From NCBI RefSeq assembly GCF_047470865.1, contig NZ_JAZDRH010000001.1, positions 189,359 to 253,358 of the forward strand: a stretch of 64,000 bases of DNA, read 5' to 3'. The translations under genes and the position numbers were made by a program. Below are positions 51,652-60,091 of the stretch, piece after piece (positions within the stretch are counted from its first letter, which is position 1; every line of letters begins with the position of its first letter). The stretch is from JAZDRH01 sp047470865. Its GTDB lineage: Bacteria; Pseudomonadota; Gammaproteobacteria; Pseudomonadales; Pseudomonadaceae. The notes below the pieces were generated by a model that did no database searches, was not told where the DNA came from, and saw only the letters and a list, made by a program, of their open reading frames with translations.

Positions 51652-51882
51652 TTATAATTCATTAATAGCGAAAGCAATTAAACGCAAACGATCAACAATA
51701 AGATCAAGCTCTTTTGATTCATTATCGAAGTCATGCAAAAGCGCATTAGCTTTGCGCAAATCAGCTATAAGCCGTGGATAATCAGAAAGGACATGCAAGA
51801 CAGCATCAAGCTGCAAACGCCCTGTAAGAAGCTCACAGCTACGAATTAAATCAGGTGGGATACTAGATAACTGTATTGCCAT
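51652..51882 (-). CDS. Hypothetical small helical protein of the phage element (76 aa)
   Basis: Not recognised. A 76-residue, probably all-helical protein starting MAIQLSSIPPDLIRSCELL with no membrane segment. It is upstream of the regulator gene, in the same direction, about 30 bases before its operator pair. It could be a phage regulatory or DNA-binding protein; nothing specific can be claimed. Confidence 0.5.
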   Translation of the reverse strand: MAIQLSSIPPDLIRSCELLTGRLQLDAVLHVLSDYPRLIADLRKANALLHDFDNESKELDLIVDRLRLIAFAINEL

Positions 51883-51932
51883 AATCGCCGTTATATTAAA
51901 TCTGCTCCGTGTGAAGCGATTTTACTACGCAG

Positions 51933-51987
51933 ATTCAACATAACGACAACCTATTATGGCATACAGGCTTTATTTTAAATCCACGTC
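51933..51987 (+). repeat. Right border: hybrid Xer site and 37-bp terminal repeat (attR)
   Basis: A XerD-like arm ATTCAACATAA (51933-51943; one mismatch to the left site), a longer 10-base centre, then the XerC arm TTATGGCATAC (51954-51964). The 37-bp repeat is 51951-51987. The over-long centre is what a phage-derived half-site joined to a host half-site would give. 51988-52062 holds no gene. Confidence 0.72.
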
Positions 51988-52062
51988 CAAAACCTAGTAT
52001 CTCCGTCAGACAATGATCTACAGATTTAAGGTTTACAAGATTTCAACAGCCTAGATACACCT

Positions 52063-53061
52063 CTAAAAGACTCTAACATCCTGATCCGATCTGATATTCT
52101 CTAAAATTGTGTTGTAGTTAACAGCGGTTAAGCTATTACAAACAATGCCATCACTATTTAGAATTTCAATGTTAAATAAATATTTTTGAGGTTGGCTTTC
52201 AATCAAACAGTAATTAGTGAGATTTTGAATCGCCATGTATAGTTCAAAATCCCCTATATAATCAACTGGAGCTTCTCGTACCCCAGACTCAATATAAGTT
52301 GAGTATATTGTACTTAGCTCAATTTTTTTATAATTTAAAAAAATTTCCTTTACTTGATATTCAGGTATAGGGTTATCTGAACTTTGCCTATAGAACTCTT
52401 GACCTGTTTCAAGAGTTACTTCAATGTTATTACGTTTGTAGTAACTCTGAAAAATATAACGACCATTTTCTCGAATATAATCTCTATCATAATTGCAACC
52501 AGTAAAATGAAGGTCGAATCCATAGTTTTCATAATGAATTTGGTTAAATTCAATCATTAAAAAAATGTCAGTAATTTTAAACTCTTTTGAGATAGAGATG
52601 AGCTCATCATAGGTTAATCTCTCTAAAGTCCTCTCTTTTTCAGTATTGGTTAAAATTTCAATATTGAACAAATAGTGTTTAGGATTTGTTTCAATATTAC
52701 ACGATGAAGTTAAATTTTGTATCTCCTCGTAAAGGTCAAAATCCCTTAGATACCCTTCTGCTGGAGTACGCCTGCCAGCTTCTACATAAGCATCATAAAT
52801 TATATCCAAGCTTACTTTTTGGTTATCTATTAGAACATCTTTTATGGTGTAGTTTGGCATAGGGCAATTAGCTGCTGGCATATTATCTATATAATAATAC
52901 TGTTGCCCAGTTTCTAGTATGACTTCAACTTTTTTATTTTTATAAATTGTCTTAAAAATATAACTTCCGTTCTCACGAATATAACCTTCGCCACTTGCAA
53001 AATATAATTCATAGCCAAAGTTTTTATAATAAACCTTAGTAAATTTAATCACTTTAAACAC
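52063..53061 (-). CDS. Unrecognised protein with two homologous halves (332 aa)
   Basis: No known family recognised. Residues 4-137 and 169-301 are clearly homologous: IRENGSYIF (28-36) with IRENGRYIF (196-204), LETGQQYY with LETGQEFY, and HYLFNIEIL with KYLFNIEIL at the ends of the repeats. It is soluble, acidic and tyrosine-rich, with no signal peptide. The gene is AT-rich compared with its scpB neighbour, 13 bases upstream, and borders the phage element. It probably arrived by transfer into the terminus region. An immunity or defence role is possible but only a guess. Confidence 0.75.
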   Translation of the reverse strand: MFKVIKFTKVYYKNFGYELYFASGEGYIRENGSYIFKTIYKNKKVEVILETGQQYYYIDNMPAANCPMPNYTIKDVLIDNQKVSLDIIYDAYVEAGRRTPAEGYLRDFDLYEEIQNLTSSCNIETNPKHYLFNIEILTNTEKERTLERLTYDELISISKEFKITDIFLMIEFNQIHYENYGFDLHFTGCNYDRDYIRENGRYIFQSYYKRNNIEVTLETGQEFYRQSSDNPIPEYQVKEIFLNYKKIELSTIYSTYIESGVREAPVDYIGDFELYMAIQNLTNYCLIESQPQKYLFNIEILNSDGIVCNSLTAVNYNTILENIRSDQDVRVF

Positions 53062-53074
53062 TCTCTATTTTAAT

Positions 53075-53893
53075 TTAGCTAGAACTAGTATCTTCTAAAT
53101 TAGTTGTTAGTTCTATTTCGTTTTCCATATCAGTAAATTCAGTGATTAATCCGTCTTCCATGCTATCAAGTTCAGCTAATAAACTACGAAAGCTGGTTGA
53201 TTCTTCATTCTCCGATAATTCTATTTCTGCTCCTGCGGCTAAAAGTGCTGCATTGGCTCGCGCTTGTAGATCGTCAGGAATAGGTTTGTCATCAGCCAAC
53301 TTGTTTAATGTTGAAGTAGGTTCTACAACTTTTGACGTGGTTTCATTAGCTTCTTCAAACATGCTTTGTAGATGAATAAGATCTGGCAGCTCATCTAATG
53401 TCTTTAAATTAAAATAATCTAAAAATGTTTTTGTTGTAGCCAGCATTTCAGGTCGTCCTGGCACATCTCGATAGCCTACAACACGAATCCAATCGCGCTC
53501 TAGTAAACTTTTAATAATCTGGCTGTTAATACTTACACCACGTACATCCTCAATTTCACCACGTGTTATAGGTTGGCGATAAGCAATTAAGGCCAAAGTT
53601 TCTAACATAGCACGTGAATATTTGGGAGGTTTTTCTTCAAATAATCGATGTGCCCATTTTGCATGTTCCATTCGTATCTGTAAGCGATAACCACTAGCAA
53701 CTTGTTTAAGTTCTATTGCACGCTTAGCGCAGTCTTTTTCTAGTATGTTTAAAGCCTGTTCTAATTGCTCTTTGCTTGGAGTTTCTACCTCATCAACAAA
53801 AAGCTCATGCAATTGATCTAGACTCAAGGCTTTGTTGCTAGCCAGCAAAATAGCTTCTAAGGCACAGGAAAGTTGTCGTGGACTAATCATCAT
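53075..53893 (-). CDS. scpB: Segregation and condensation protein B
   Basis: Winged-helix kleisin-associated subunit that works with ScpA and SMC in chromosome organisation. The 272-residue protein contains the conserved KPPKYSRAMLETLALIAYRQPITRGEIEDVRG region (split over about 88-119), and GRPEMLATTKTFLDYFNLKTL. The C-terminal 90 residues are acidic and variable. The start overlaps scpA by 11 bases; the first or second Met could be used. In pseudomonads rluB usually follows, but here it is absent. Confidence 0.93.
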   Translation of the reverse strand: MMISPRQLSCALEAILLASNKALSLDQLHELFVDEVETPSKEQLEQALNILEKDCAKRAIELKQVASGYRLQIRMEHAKWAHRLFEEKPPKYSRAMLETLALIAYRQPITRGEIEDVRGVSINSQIIKSLLERDWIRVVGYRDVPGRPEMLATTKTFLDYFNLKTLDELPDLIHLQSMFEEANETTSKVVEPTSTLNKLADDKPIPDDLQARANAALLAAGAEIELSENEESTSFRSLLAELDSMEDGLITEFTDMENEIELTTNLEDTSSS

Positions 53894-54698
53894 TTGTTCT
53901 CATGCGTACATGAATAGCGCTGCACGCTTCATTTTGCACTAATTCTATTAATGCTTCTTTTGTAAGCTCAAGTATTGCCATGAAAGTAACAACTACGCCT
54001 AAACGCCCTTCTTCTAGCGTAAATAATTGGCCAAAGGGTACAAATTTTTTATCTTTTAGGCGCTCTAAAATTAAGCTCATACGTTCGCGTGTTGATAAGG
54101 TTTCCCGTTCAACTTGATGGCTTTCAAATAAAGCACTGCGCTTTAATACTTCGGCCATAGCTAGCAAGACCTCTTGTAACTCAACCTGAGGAAAGCGCTT
54201 TTCAGTTTTAAATTGAGGCAAGTCGGCTTGTGCAAGCACAATATCTCGCTCTAAACGTGGTAGATCATCTAAATCTTCAGCAGCCTGTTTAAAACGCTCG
54301 TATTCTTGTAGACGCCTAATCAATTCTGCGCGCGGATCTTCTTCCTCATCTATAACTTCTTCTGAACGAGGCAATAACATACGTGATTTAATTTCTGCCA
54401 GCATCGCAGCCATTACCAAGTACTCAGCCGCTAGCTCAAGGCGTACAGTTTTCATTAACTCAACATATCCCATATATTGCTGGGTAATTTGAGCAACAGG
54501 AATATCTAAAATATTAATATTTTGCTTACGAATAAGGTATAGCAATAAATCAAGTGGTCCTTCAAAGGCCTCAAGAAAAACTTCAAGCGCATCTGGCGGA
54601 ATATAGAGATCTAAAGGCAGCTCAGTGACTGCTTCGCCATAGACCAACGCCAAAGGAAGCTGTAGTTGTTCTGAATTAGCTCCCTGCTCCAACGTCAT
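53883..54698 (-). CDS. scpA: Segregation and condensation protein A
   Basis: Kleisin subunit of the SMC-ScpAB complex, 271 residues. The N-terminal SMC-binding region EAFEGPLDLLLYLIRKQNINILD (about 43-65) and the middle helix AAEYLVMAAMLAEIKSRMLLP are characteristic. It overlaps yciO by four bases upstream and scpB downstream, so the genes are translationally coupled. Confidence 0.95.
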   Translation of the reverse strand: MTLEQGANSEQLQLPLALVYGEAVTELPLDLYIPPDALEVFLEAFEGPLDLLLYLIRKQNINILDIPVAQITQQYMGYVELMKTVRLELAAEYLVMAAMLAEIKSRMLLPRSEEVIDEEEDPRAELIRRLQEYERFKQAAEDLDDLPRLERDIVLAQADLPQFKTEKRFPQVELQEVLLAMAEVLKRSALFESHQVERETLSTRERMSLILERLKDKKFVPFGQLFTLEEGRLGVVVTFMAILELTKEALIELVQNEACSAIHVRMRTNDD

Positions 54699-55324
54699 GC
54701 ATCCTGTTCAAAAGGCGTAGGATCACCGCAGCCTACACGTAAAATTTCGATAGTGTCGTCAACCATGCTAATCACAGTAGAAGGCTCTAGACTGCAATAA
54801 CCGCCATCAATAATTAAATCAACCTGATTCTCTAATACATCTCGTATTTCATAAGGATCATTCAGCGGCTCATCATGATCTGGCAAAATTAAACTAACAC
54901 TTAATAAGGGTTCACCTAGCTCGTTTAAAATAGCTTGAGCGATAGGGTTGTTAGGCACACGCAAACCTATAGTACGACGTTTAGGATGCATAAGAATGCG
55001 TGGAACTTCGCGTGTAGCATTTAAAATATAAGTGTAAGGGCCTGGTGTATGCGCTTTTAGCAAACGAAACGCTACTGTATCTACCTTGGCATACAAGCCT
55101 AACTCAGATAAATCACGGCAAATTAATGTAAAGTTATGTTTATCATCCAAGCGGCGCAGGCGCCGAATACGATCAACCGCCGTTTTATCACCTACACGGC
55201 AGCCCAATGCATAAGATGAATCGGTAGGATAGATAATAACACCGCCCTTTTGAATCACCTCAATTACTTGTCGAATAAGGCGTGGCTGGGGGGTTTCAGC
55301 ATGTATCTGGAAAAACTGTCCCAT
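54695..55324 (-). CDS. yciO: YciO-type Sua5/YrdC family protein
   Basis: A 209-residue protein of the YrdC fold, related to threonylcarbamoyl-AMP synthases. It has the nucleotide-binding segment GGVIIYPTDSSYALGC (27-42), TPGPYTYIL and the KRRTIGLRVP motif. By length and operon position it is YciO rather than TsaC; the cellular function of YciO is less certain. It lies between the PHP phosphatase and scpA, as in Pseudomonas. Confidence 0.9.
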   Translation of the reverse strand: MGQFFQIHAETPQPRLIRQVIEVIQKGGVIIYPTDSSYALGCRVGDKTAVDRIRRLRRLDDKHNFTLICRDLSELGLYAKVDTVAFRLLKAHTPGPYTYILNATREVPRILMHPKRRTIGLRVPNNPIAQAILNELGEPLLSVSLILPDHDEPLNDPYEIRDVLENQVDLIIDGGYCSLEPSTVISMVDDTIEILRVGCGDPTPFEQDA

Positions 55325-55352
55325 ATTAACTACTCCTTTTACAGCGTACTAA

Positions 55353-56195
55353 TCAGCATTGAAAGTTTTGCCATAATGCAGGCAAATCATTTGCAAATGG
55401 CCGATAAACGCCTAATTCTGACCACGGCTTAGGTAAGTGAAAATCGCTACCTGCACTTCCCATCAGTTGAAACTCTCGTGCTAAAATAGATAATACACCC
55501 ACTTCTTCAGCTGGCTGCATCCCATTAGAGACCTCAAGAGCATGTCCACCTAATGCAGCAAAGTCACTCACTAACCGCCGACGTTTGGTTCGAGTAAAAT
55601 TATACTGATAAGGATGAGCTAGGCTAATCCAAGCATTAGCTTGATGCAAAGTTTCTAGCACTTGCTCCATACAAGGCCAATGTTGTTTAACGTCACCTAC
55701 TTTCCCGGCACCTAGCCATTTTCTAAATGCCTCAGAAAAGTCTTTAACATAACCTTGATTGACTAAAAACTGTGCAAAATGAGGACGTGCTGGAGCATTC
55801 TCACTCTCACCTCGCTCTGCTTGCACTGCTATAGCACCTTCTAATGCATTACCCATACCTTTTTTAGCTAAACGCTCAGCTATCTCTATTGCCCTACTCC
55901 AGCGCGCTTGCTTTAATCTTTCACAGGCTGAAAGAATGGCTGGATCATTCAACCTAAAGTCATAGCCTAAGATATGGACTGTAGCCCCCAGATGGGTGGC
56001 TGAAAACTCTATGCCATTTATCAGTTGAATACCTAATTTATTAGCCGTATCACGTGCAAGAGCAAGCCCTTCAACCGTATCATGGTCGGTTAAGGCCAGG
56101 ACTTTAACACCTTTTTCATAAGCGCGTAGCACTAAGCTATCTGGCGTTAGCACACCATCAGAAGCTGTACTATGACAATGTAAATCAATATCCAT
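55353..56195 (-). CDS. rnm: PHP-domain phosphoesterase, RNase AM/YciV-like
   Basis: Metal-dependent PHP phosphatase; E. coli YciV hydrolyses 3',5'-nucleoside bisphosphates and trims RNA 5' ends. The 280-residue protein has the PHP metal ligands in DLHCHSTASDG (4-14), LTDHDTVEG (35-43), GIEFS near 61-65, LAHPY near 204-208 and the C-terminal GSDFH. It is divergent from yciB, the classical arrangement. Confidence 0.92.
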   Translation of the reverse strand: MDIDLHCHSTASDGVLTPDSLVLRAYEKGVKVLALTDHDTVEGLALARDTANKLGIQLINGIEFSATHLGATVHILGYDFRLNDPAILSACERLKQARWSRAIEIAERLAKKGMGNALEGAIAVQAERGESENAPARPHFAQFLVNQGYVKDFSEAFRKWLGAGKVGDVKQHWPCMEQVLETLHQANAWISLAHPYQYNFTRTKRRRLVSDFAALGGHALEVSNGMQPAEEVGVLSILAREFQLMGSAGSDFHLPKPWSELGVYRPFANDLPALWQNFQC

Positions 56196-56264
56196 GAACT
56201 AAAAGGCTTTCGCTAAAGACTAAGAATGCTATTATGCCCTTTTCCACACTAAATGACTTGCATC

Positions 56265-56861
56265 GTGAAACAGTTTATTGATTTTATTCCGCTTATTCTA
56301 TTCTTCATTGTTTTCAAATTAGATCCTCGTACAGTTGATCTATTGGGTTATAGCTTTCAACTGGGCGGTATTTTTAGCGCAACAGAGGTCTTAATTGCCA
56401 GCTCATTACTGGTATACGGGGCTTTATGGATAAAACAAAAACGCTTAGAACGTAATCAAGTTATTACATTAGTCGCTTGTTTATTTTTTGGTGGTCTAAC
56501 TATTGCGTTTCATAGTGAGACTTTCTTGAAATGGAAAGCCCCTATTGTTAACTGGATCTTTGCACTTATTTTCTTAGGCAGCTTATTTGTAGCGGGGAAA
56601 ACGCCACTCATTAAGCGAATGATGGGACACGCCATTAATCTGCCAGATGCTGTTTGGTACAAGCTAAATATTGCATGGACAATTTTCTTTATTTTCAGCG
56701 GTGCTGCAAACTTATTTGTTGCCTTTACTTTTCCCTCAATCTGGGTAGATTTCAAGGTTTTTGGCAGCTTGGCTATGACGATTGTGTTTATGATTGCTCA
56801 AGGAGTTTATATGGCGCGTCATATTCAAGAGCCACCTAAACAAGAAAATAAAGAGGACTAA
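56265..56861 (+). CDS. yciB: Inner-membrane septation protein YciB
   Basis: A 198-residue membrane protein with about five or six hydrophobic segments. The start KQFIDFIPLILFFIVFK matches YciB/IspZ proteins, which take part in cell-envelope synthesis and septation. The GTG at 56265 is preferred because it gives the family N-terminus; an ATG at 56253 would add four residues. Neither has a clear ribosome-binding site. Confidence 0.9.
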   Translation: MKQFIDFIPLILFFIVFKLDPRTVDLLGYSFQLGGIFSATEVLIASSLLVYGALWIKQKRLERNQVITLVACLFFGGLTIAFHSETFLKWKAPIVNWIFALIFLGSLFVAGKTPLIKRMMGHAINLPDAVWYKLNIAWTIFFIFSGAANLFVAFTFPSIWVDFKVFGSLAMTIVFMIAQGVYMARHIQEPPKQENKED

Positions 56862-56866
56862 CGCTA

Positions 56867-57169
56867 ATGATGCTGTATGCCATTATTGCTACTGACAACC
56901 CAAATACACTAGAACATCGCTTAGCTGCACGGCCTGCACACTTGGCTCGACTACAAGCCCTACAAGAGGCAGGTCGCTTAGTACTCGCTGGTCCTCACCC
57001 CGCAATTGACAGTGATAACCCTGGTGCTGCTGGTTTTACTGGCAGTTTAGTCGTTGCAGAGTTTACATCATTAGCCGCTGCACAGCAGTGGGCAAACGAT
57101 GACCCGTACTGCGAAGCCAATGTGTATGCTCACGTGCAGGTTAAACCCTTCAAACAAGTTTTTCCATAG
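56867..57169 (+). CDS. yciI: YciI-like protein
   Basis: A 100-residue ferredoxin-like-fold protein. Family features are YAIIATDNP at the N-terminus, RPAHLARLQALQEAGRLVLAGPHP in the first half with the conserved His, and NDDPYCEANVYAHVQVKPF near the end. The biochemical role is unknown. It follows yciB by five bases and precedes cpxR by three. Confidence 0.9.
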   Translation: MMLYAIIATDNPNTLEHRLAARPAHLARLQALQEAGRLVLAGPHPAIDSDNPGAAGFTGSLVVAEFTSLAAAQQWANDDPYCEANVYAHVQVKPFKQVFP

Positions 57170-57172
57170 CTT

Positions 57173-57859
57173 ATGAATAGTGTTCTTCTTGTTGATGATG
57201 ATATTGAACTGTGCGAGCTTTTGAGCCATTGGCTTACACAAGAAGGCTTTCAAGTGAGCTGCTGTCATGATACGCAAAGTGCGCAACAGCAATTATTAAA
57301 ATTTCAGCCAGACATCACCATTCTTGATGTTATGCTGCCTGATGGTAGTGGGCTTGAGCTATTACGAAATTTACGCAAAAACTATGCGCAACTTCCTATA
57401 TTAATGCTTTCTGCTCGTGGCGAACCTTTAGACCGGACCTTAGGTTTAGAACTGGGTGCTGACGATTACATGGCAAAACCTTGTGACCCAAGAGAACTCA
57501 CCGCTCGTTTACGCGCTTTGTTACGACGTAGCTCAACAACAACGACTACACAAGAACATAAAAAAATCGAAATAGATGATTTGCTTTTTATTCCCTCCCG
57601 CGGCTTGGTATACATTAATGAAGAAGAAATTAGCCTAACAGTCTCAGAAGGACGCCTGCTAGAAGCCTTACTTGAACATCCAGGGGATATTATTGATAAG
57701 CAGCGACTATCATTGCATGCTCTTGAACGCAAATTAACATTATATGATCGCAGCCTAGATATGCATGTCAGTAACTTGCGTAAAAAACTAGGCCCACATA
57801 AAGATGGGTCAGCGCGTATTGCAGTGCTGCGAGGTCGCGGCTATTTCTACAGTAGGTAA
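57173..57859 (+). CDS. cpxR: Response regulator, CpxR-like (OmpR family)
   Basis: A 228-residue regulator with a receiver domain (acidic pocket DDD at 8-10, phospho-acceptor D52, conserved K in DDYMAKP) and a C-terminal winged helix ending RGRGYFYSR. Together with the kinase at 58793 it forms a Cpx-type envelope stress system. A CpxR-box-like sequence lies just downstream, before the Spy/CpxP-like gene. Order matches P. aeruginosa. Confidence 0.92.
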   Translation: MNSVLLVDDDIELCELLSHWLTQEGFQVSCCHDTQSAQQQLLKFQPDITILDVMLPDGSGLELLRNLRKNYAQLPILMLSARGEPLDRTLGLELGADDYMAKPCDPRELTARLRALLRRSSTTTTTQEHKKIEIDDLLFIPSRGLVYINEEEISLTVSEGRLLEALLEHPGDIIDKQRLSLHALERKLTLYDRSLDMHVSNLRKKLGPHKDGSARIAVLRGRGYFYSR

Positions 57860-57861
57860 TC

Positions 57862-57877
57862 TTTACACAAGCTTTAC
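57862..57877 (-). promoter_or_regulatory. CpxR-box-like site
   Basis: On the minus strand it reads GTAAA, six bases, GTAAA (plus strand TTTAC at 57862-57866 and 57873-57877). This matches the known CpxR consensus of two GTAAA units separated by a few bases. It lies about 77 bases before the Spy/CpxP-like start, so the pathway probably activates that gene and the downstream kinase. Confidence 0.68.
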
Positions 57878-57953
57878 ATCTAGCTGACAGCACTTGACCT
57901 TTACTTCGCCATACTCTTAGCCACGAAATGATTCTAAGCAAGAGGATTTAACC

Positions 57954-58772
57954 ATGCGTACTTCAATTATCGCTTTAGCTATTGCTAGCCTTTTACCCTT
58001 GTCAGGCATGGCCCAACCTATGATGGGGCACTCATCACAGCATAATGCTTGTATGAATGATGGTGCTGCATGCAACTCAATAAACATGCAAGGAAAACAC
58101 CGCAGCGACTGGCATAATAAAGGTCAAGCTCGTTACCAAAATCACCGCCAAACAATGTTTAACAGCTTAAATTTAACCCCAGAACAAGAAGCAGCTTTCA
58201 ATAAAGAAATGCAAGCCAATAGAGCTCAGCACCAACATATTCGTAGCCAATATACGCATCCTATGACAGAGCAACAACGTCAAAAAATGCGTGCTGAACA
58301 TATGCAGCAAAGCACTGCTGCTCATCAGCGTATGCGTGAAGTACTAAACGCTGAGCAAAAAGTTGAATTTGATAAAATTACGTCCCAGCGTCGTATTGAT
58401 AATATGCAACGCATGCAAGATCGCCAAAACTATCGCAGTACACATTATGGGCAAGGTCATCGTGGTAACCATCGTATGAATAGCCAACACCCCCATTTTT
58501 CTAACTTAAACTTAACGCCCGAACAACAAGCTGCCTTTGATAAAGAAATTCAATCAAGCGTTGAAAAACACCAAGCAGTTCGTGATAAATACATACCTAA
58601 ATTAAGCCAAGAACAGCGCCAATCAATGCTGGATGAAAAGCAAAAGATCCGTACTGAAACCCAGGAAAAGTTACGCGCAATTTTAACCATAGAGCAACAG
58701 GCTGAATTTGACAAACTACAAACTCAAATGAATCGTCAAGCTAATTCTGCGAGTACGACCTCAGCTAAATAA
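57954..58772 (+). CDS. Spy/CpxP-like periplasmic protein with duplicated LTxxQ domain
   Basis: A 272-residue exported protein: signal peptide (about 1-20), a Met/His/Cys-rich linker, then two homologous helical domains. LTPEQ is at 74-78 and again at 187-191; domains span about 69-140 and 182-253. Known CpxP and Spy have a single such domain of about 140 residues. It should act as a chaperone or feedback inhibitor of the CpxA sensor. His/Met content could suggest copper binding, which is inference. AGAGGA ribosome-binding site. Confidence 0.85.
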   Translation: MRTSIIALAIASLLPLSGMAQPMMGHSSQHNACMNDGAACNSINMQGKHRSDWHNKGQARYQNHRQTMFNSLNLTPEQEAAFNKEMQANRAQHQHIRSQYTHPMTEQQRQKMRAEHMQQSTAAHQRMREVLNAEQKVEFDKITSQRRIDNMQRMQDRQNYRSTHYGQGHRGNHRMNSQHPHFSNLNLTPEQQAAFDKEIQSSVEKHQAVRDKYIPKLSQEQRQSMLDEKQKIRTETQEKLRAILTIEQQAEFDKLQTQMNRQANSASTTSAK

Positions 58773-58792
58773 TAAATATCTAGGGCTAAACT

Positions 58793-60091
58793 ATGCGTAC
58801 ATTATTTTGGAGAGTTTTTGCTGCATTTTGTTTAGCCCTAGTTTTAGTTATTGGCTTAACCTTTGCCATTGCACAAATATTTAATACAGAACAATGGTTA
58901 CTCAATAGTCATCCTGCCTTTAACCGCTTAACCACAACATGGTTAGCGTATTATGAGTCAGGTGATGAGCGCGCTGCTCGCGCCCTACTGCAGCAACGGC
59001 GAAAACAATTTAACTTAGAAACACAGGTTTTTGATATCAACAGCCGTCCTGTATCTATTGATAATAGCCGTGGACACGGACATGGCATGCATAGAGGGCG
59101 CTGGCTTCGTATTACACAGGAAGTTAGTTCTAATACTGGACAAGAATATCTTTTTGTATATCGGCTACCAAATGAACAAATTAGTGCATGGCAGCGCGGA
59201 AACTGGATTATTCCAGCCAGTCTGGCAACTATCGCTTTTTTAGTTCTCATCAGTGTTAGCTTTTGGTTAACCACCTCAATCACACGCCCTATTAATAAAT
59301 TACGCCATGCTGTACATGAGCTTGGACAATCAAGCTATCAGCAAGCAGGTTTGCAATCTTTAACTTACCGAGCGGATGAACTGGGAGTTTTAGCACGTGA
59401 TTTTAACGCTATGGGAATGCGTCTTCAGACAACATTAGCCCAACAAAAACAACTTCTGCGTGATGTCTCACACGAACTACGCTCGCCTTTAGCACGCTTA
59501 CGAATTTCAATGGCACTTGCTCAGCGCGCCGAGCAACAACAGCTTAATGATATGTGGCCAAAGTTAGAGCGTGAGTGTGACCGCCTTGATACGCTAATTG
59601 GCGAGATTTTAGCCCTAGCCCGGCTTGATAACCATGTGGAAGACAAGCAACTTATAAACCTAAACTTACTCTTTCAGCACATGAAAGAGGATGCTCTGAT
59701 ACTAGCACCAGAACAAAACATTCAAATTAACTGCGATAAAAACTTAACTTTTACTGGTTGCCAGCAACTATTAGAGCAGGCATTAAATAACTTACTGAAC
59801 AATGCCTTACGTTTTAACCCTACAAACAAAACAATTGAAATCAGGGCATTTTTAGATGCAGGCCATCTGCTCATTCATATTCAAGATGAAGGGCCTGGGG
59901 TTGCACCTGAATTATTAGATAAATTGGCTGAGCCATTTTTTCGAGCGCCTAATCAACATGCGCAAGGTTATGGTCTAGGATTAGCCATCGCTCGGCGTGC
60001 CATTGAGCAGCATAATGGCACTTTGAGCTTTAAAAATGCAGGAAAAGGCGGACTACTAGCAGAGATCAAGCTACCTTTTAGCGCCAATTAG
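58793..60091 (+). CDS. cpxA: Sensor histidine kinase, CpxA-like
   Basis: A 432-residue membrane kinase with membrane segments at about 7-27 and 139-160, a periplasmic sensor domain between them containing a His/Gly stretch (GHGHGMH, 95-100), a HAMP domain, the phospho-acceptor H227 in DVSHELRSPLARLR, and ATPase motifs (NNALRFNP, DEGPGV, GYGLGLAI). The His-rich patch might sense metal. Its 3' end overlaps the convergent nitroreductase gene by 14 bases. Confidence 0.93.
   Translation: MRTLFWRVFAAFCLALVLVIGLTFAIAQIFNTEQWLLNSHPAFNRLTTTWLAYYESGDERAARALLQQRRKQFNLETQVFDINSRPVSIDNSRGHGHGMHRGRWLRITQEVSSNTGQEYLFVYRLPNEQISAWQRGNWIIPASLATIAFLVLISVSFWLTTSITRPINKLRHAVHELGQSSYQQAGLQSLTYRADELGVLARDFNAMGMRLQTTLAQQKQLLRDVSHELRSPLARLRISMALAQRAEQQQLNDMWPKLERECDRLDTLIGEILALARLDNHVEDKQLINLNLLFQHMKEDALILAPEQNIQINCDKNLTFTGCQQLLEQALNNLLNNALRFNPTNKTIEIRAFLDAGHLLIHIQDEGPGVAPELLDKLAEPFFRAPNQHAQGYGLGLAIARRAIEQHNGTLSFKNAGKGGLLAEIKLPFSAN

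Larger units (their letters stand above)
48815..51987. mobile_element. Xer-integrated inovirus-like element (remnant or satellite)
   Basis: About 3.1 kb bounded by 37-bp direct repeats (48815-48851 and 51951-51987, one mismatch) that contain the XerC arm of the dif-like site. Cargo: zot/pI, a pVI-like gene, a truncated repressor, a 57-residue membrane protein, a hairpin-rich region, a probable autoregulator and a 76-residue protein. No replication initiator, single-strand binding protein, major coat or pIII adsorption gene is visible. It is therefore either a deleted prophage or a satellite that depends on a helper. Confidence 0.82.
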
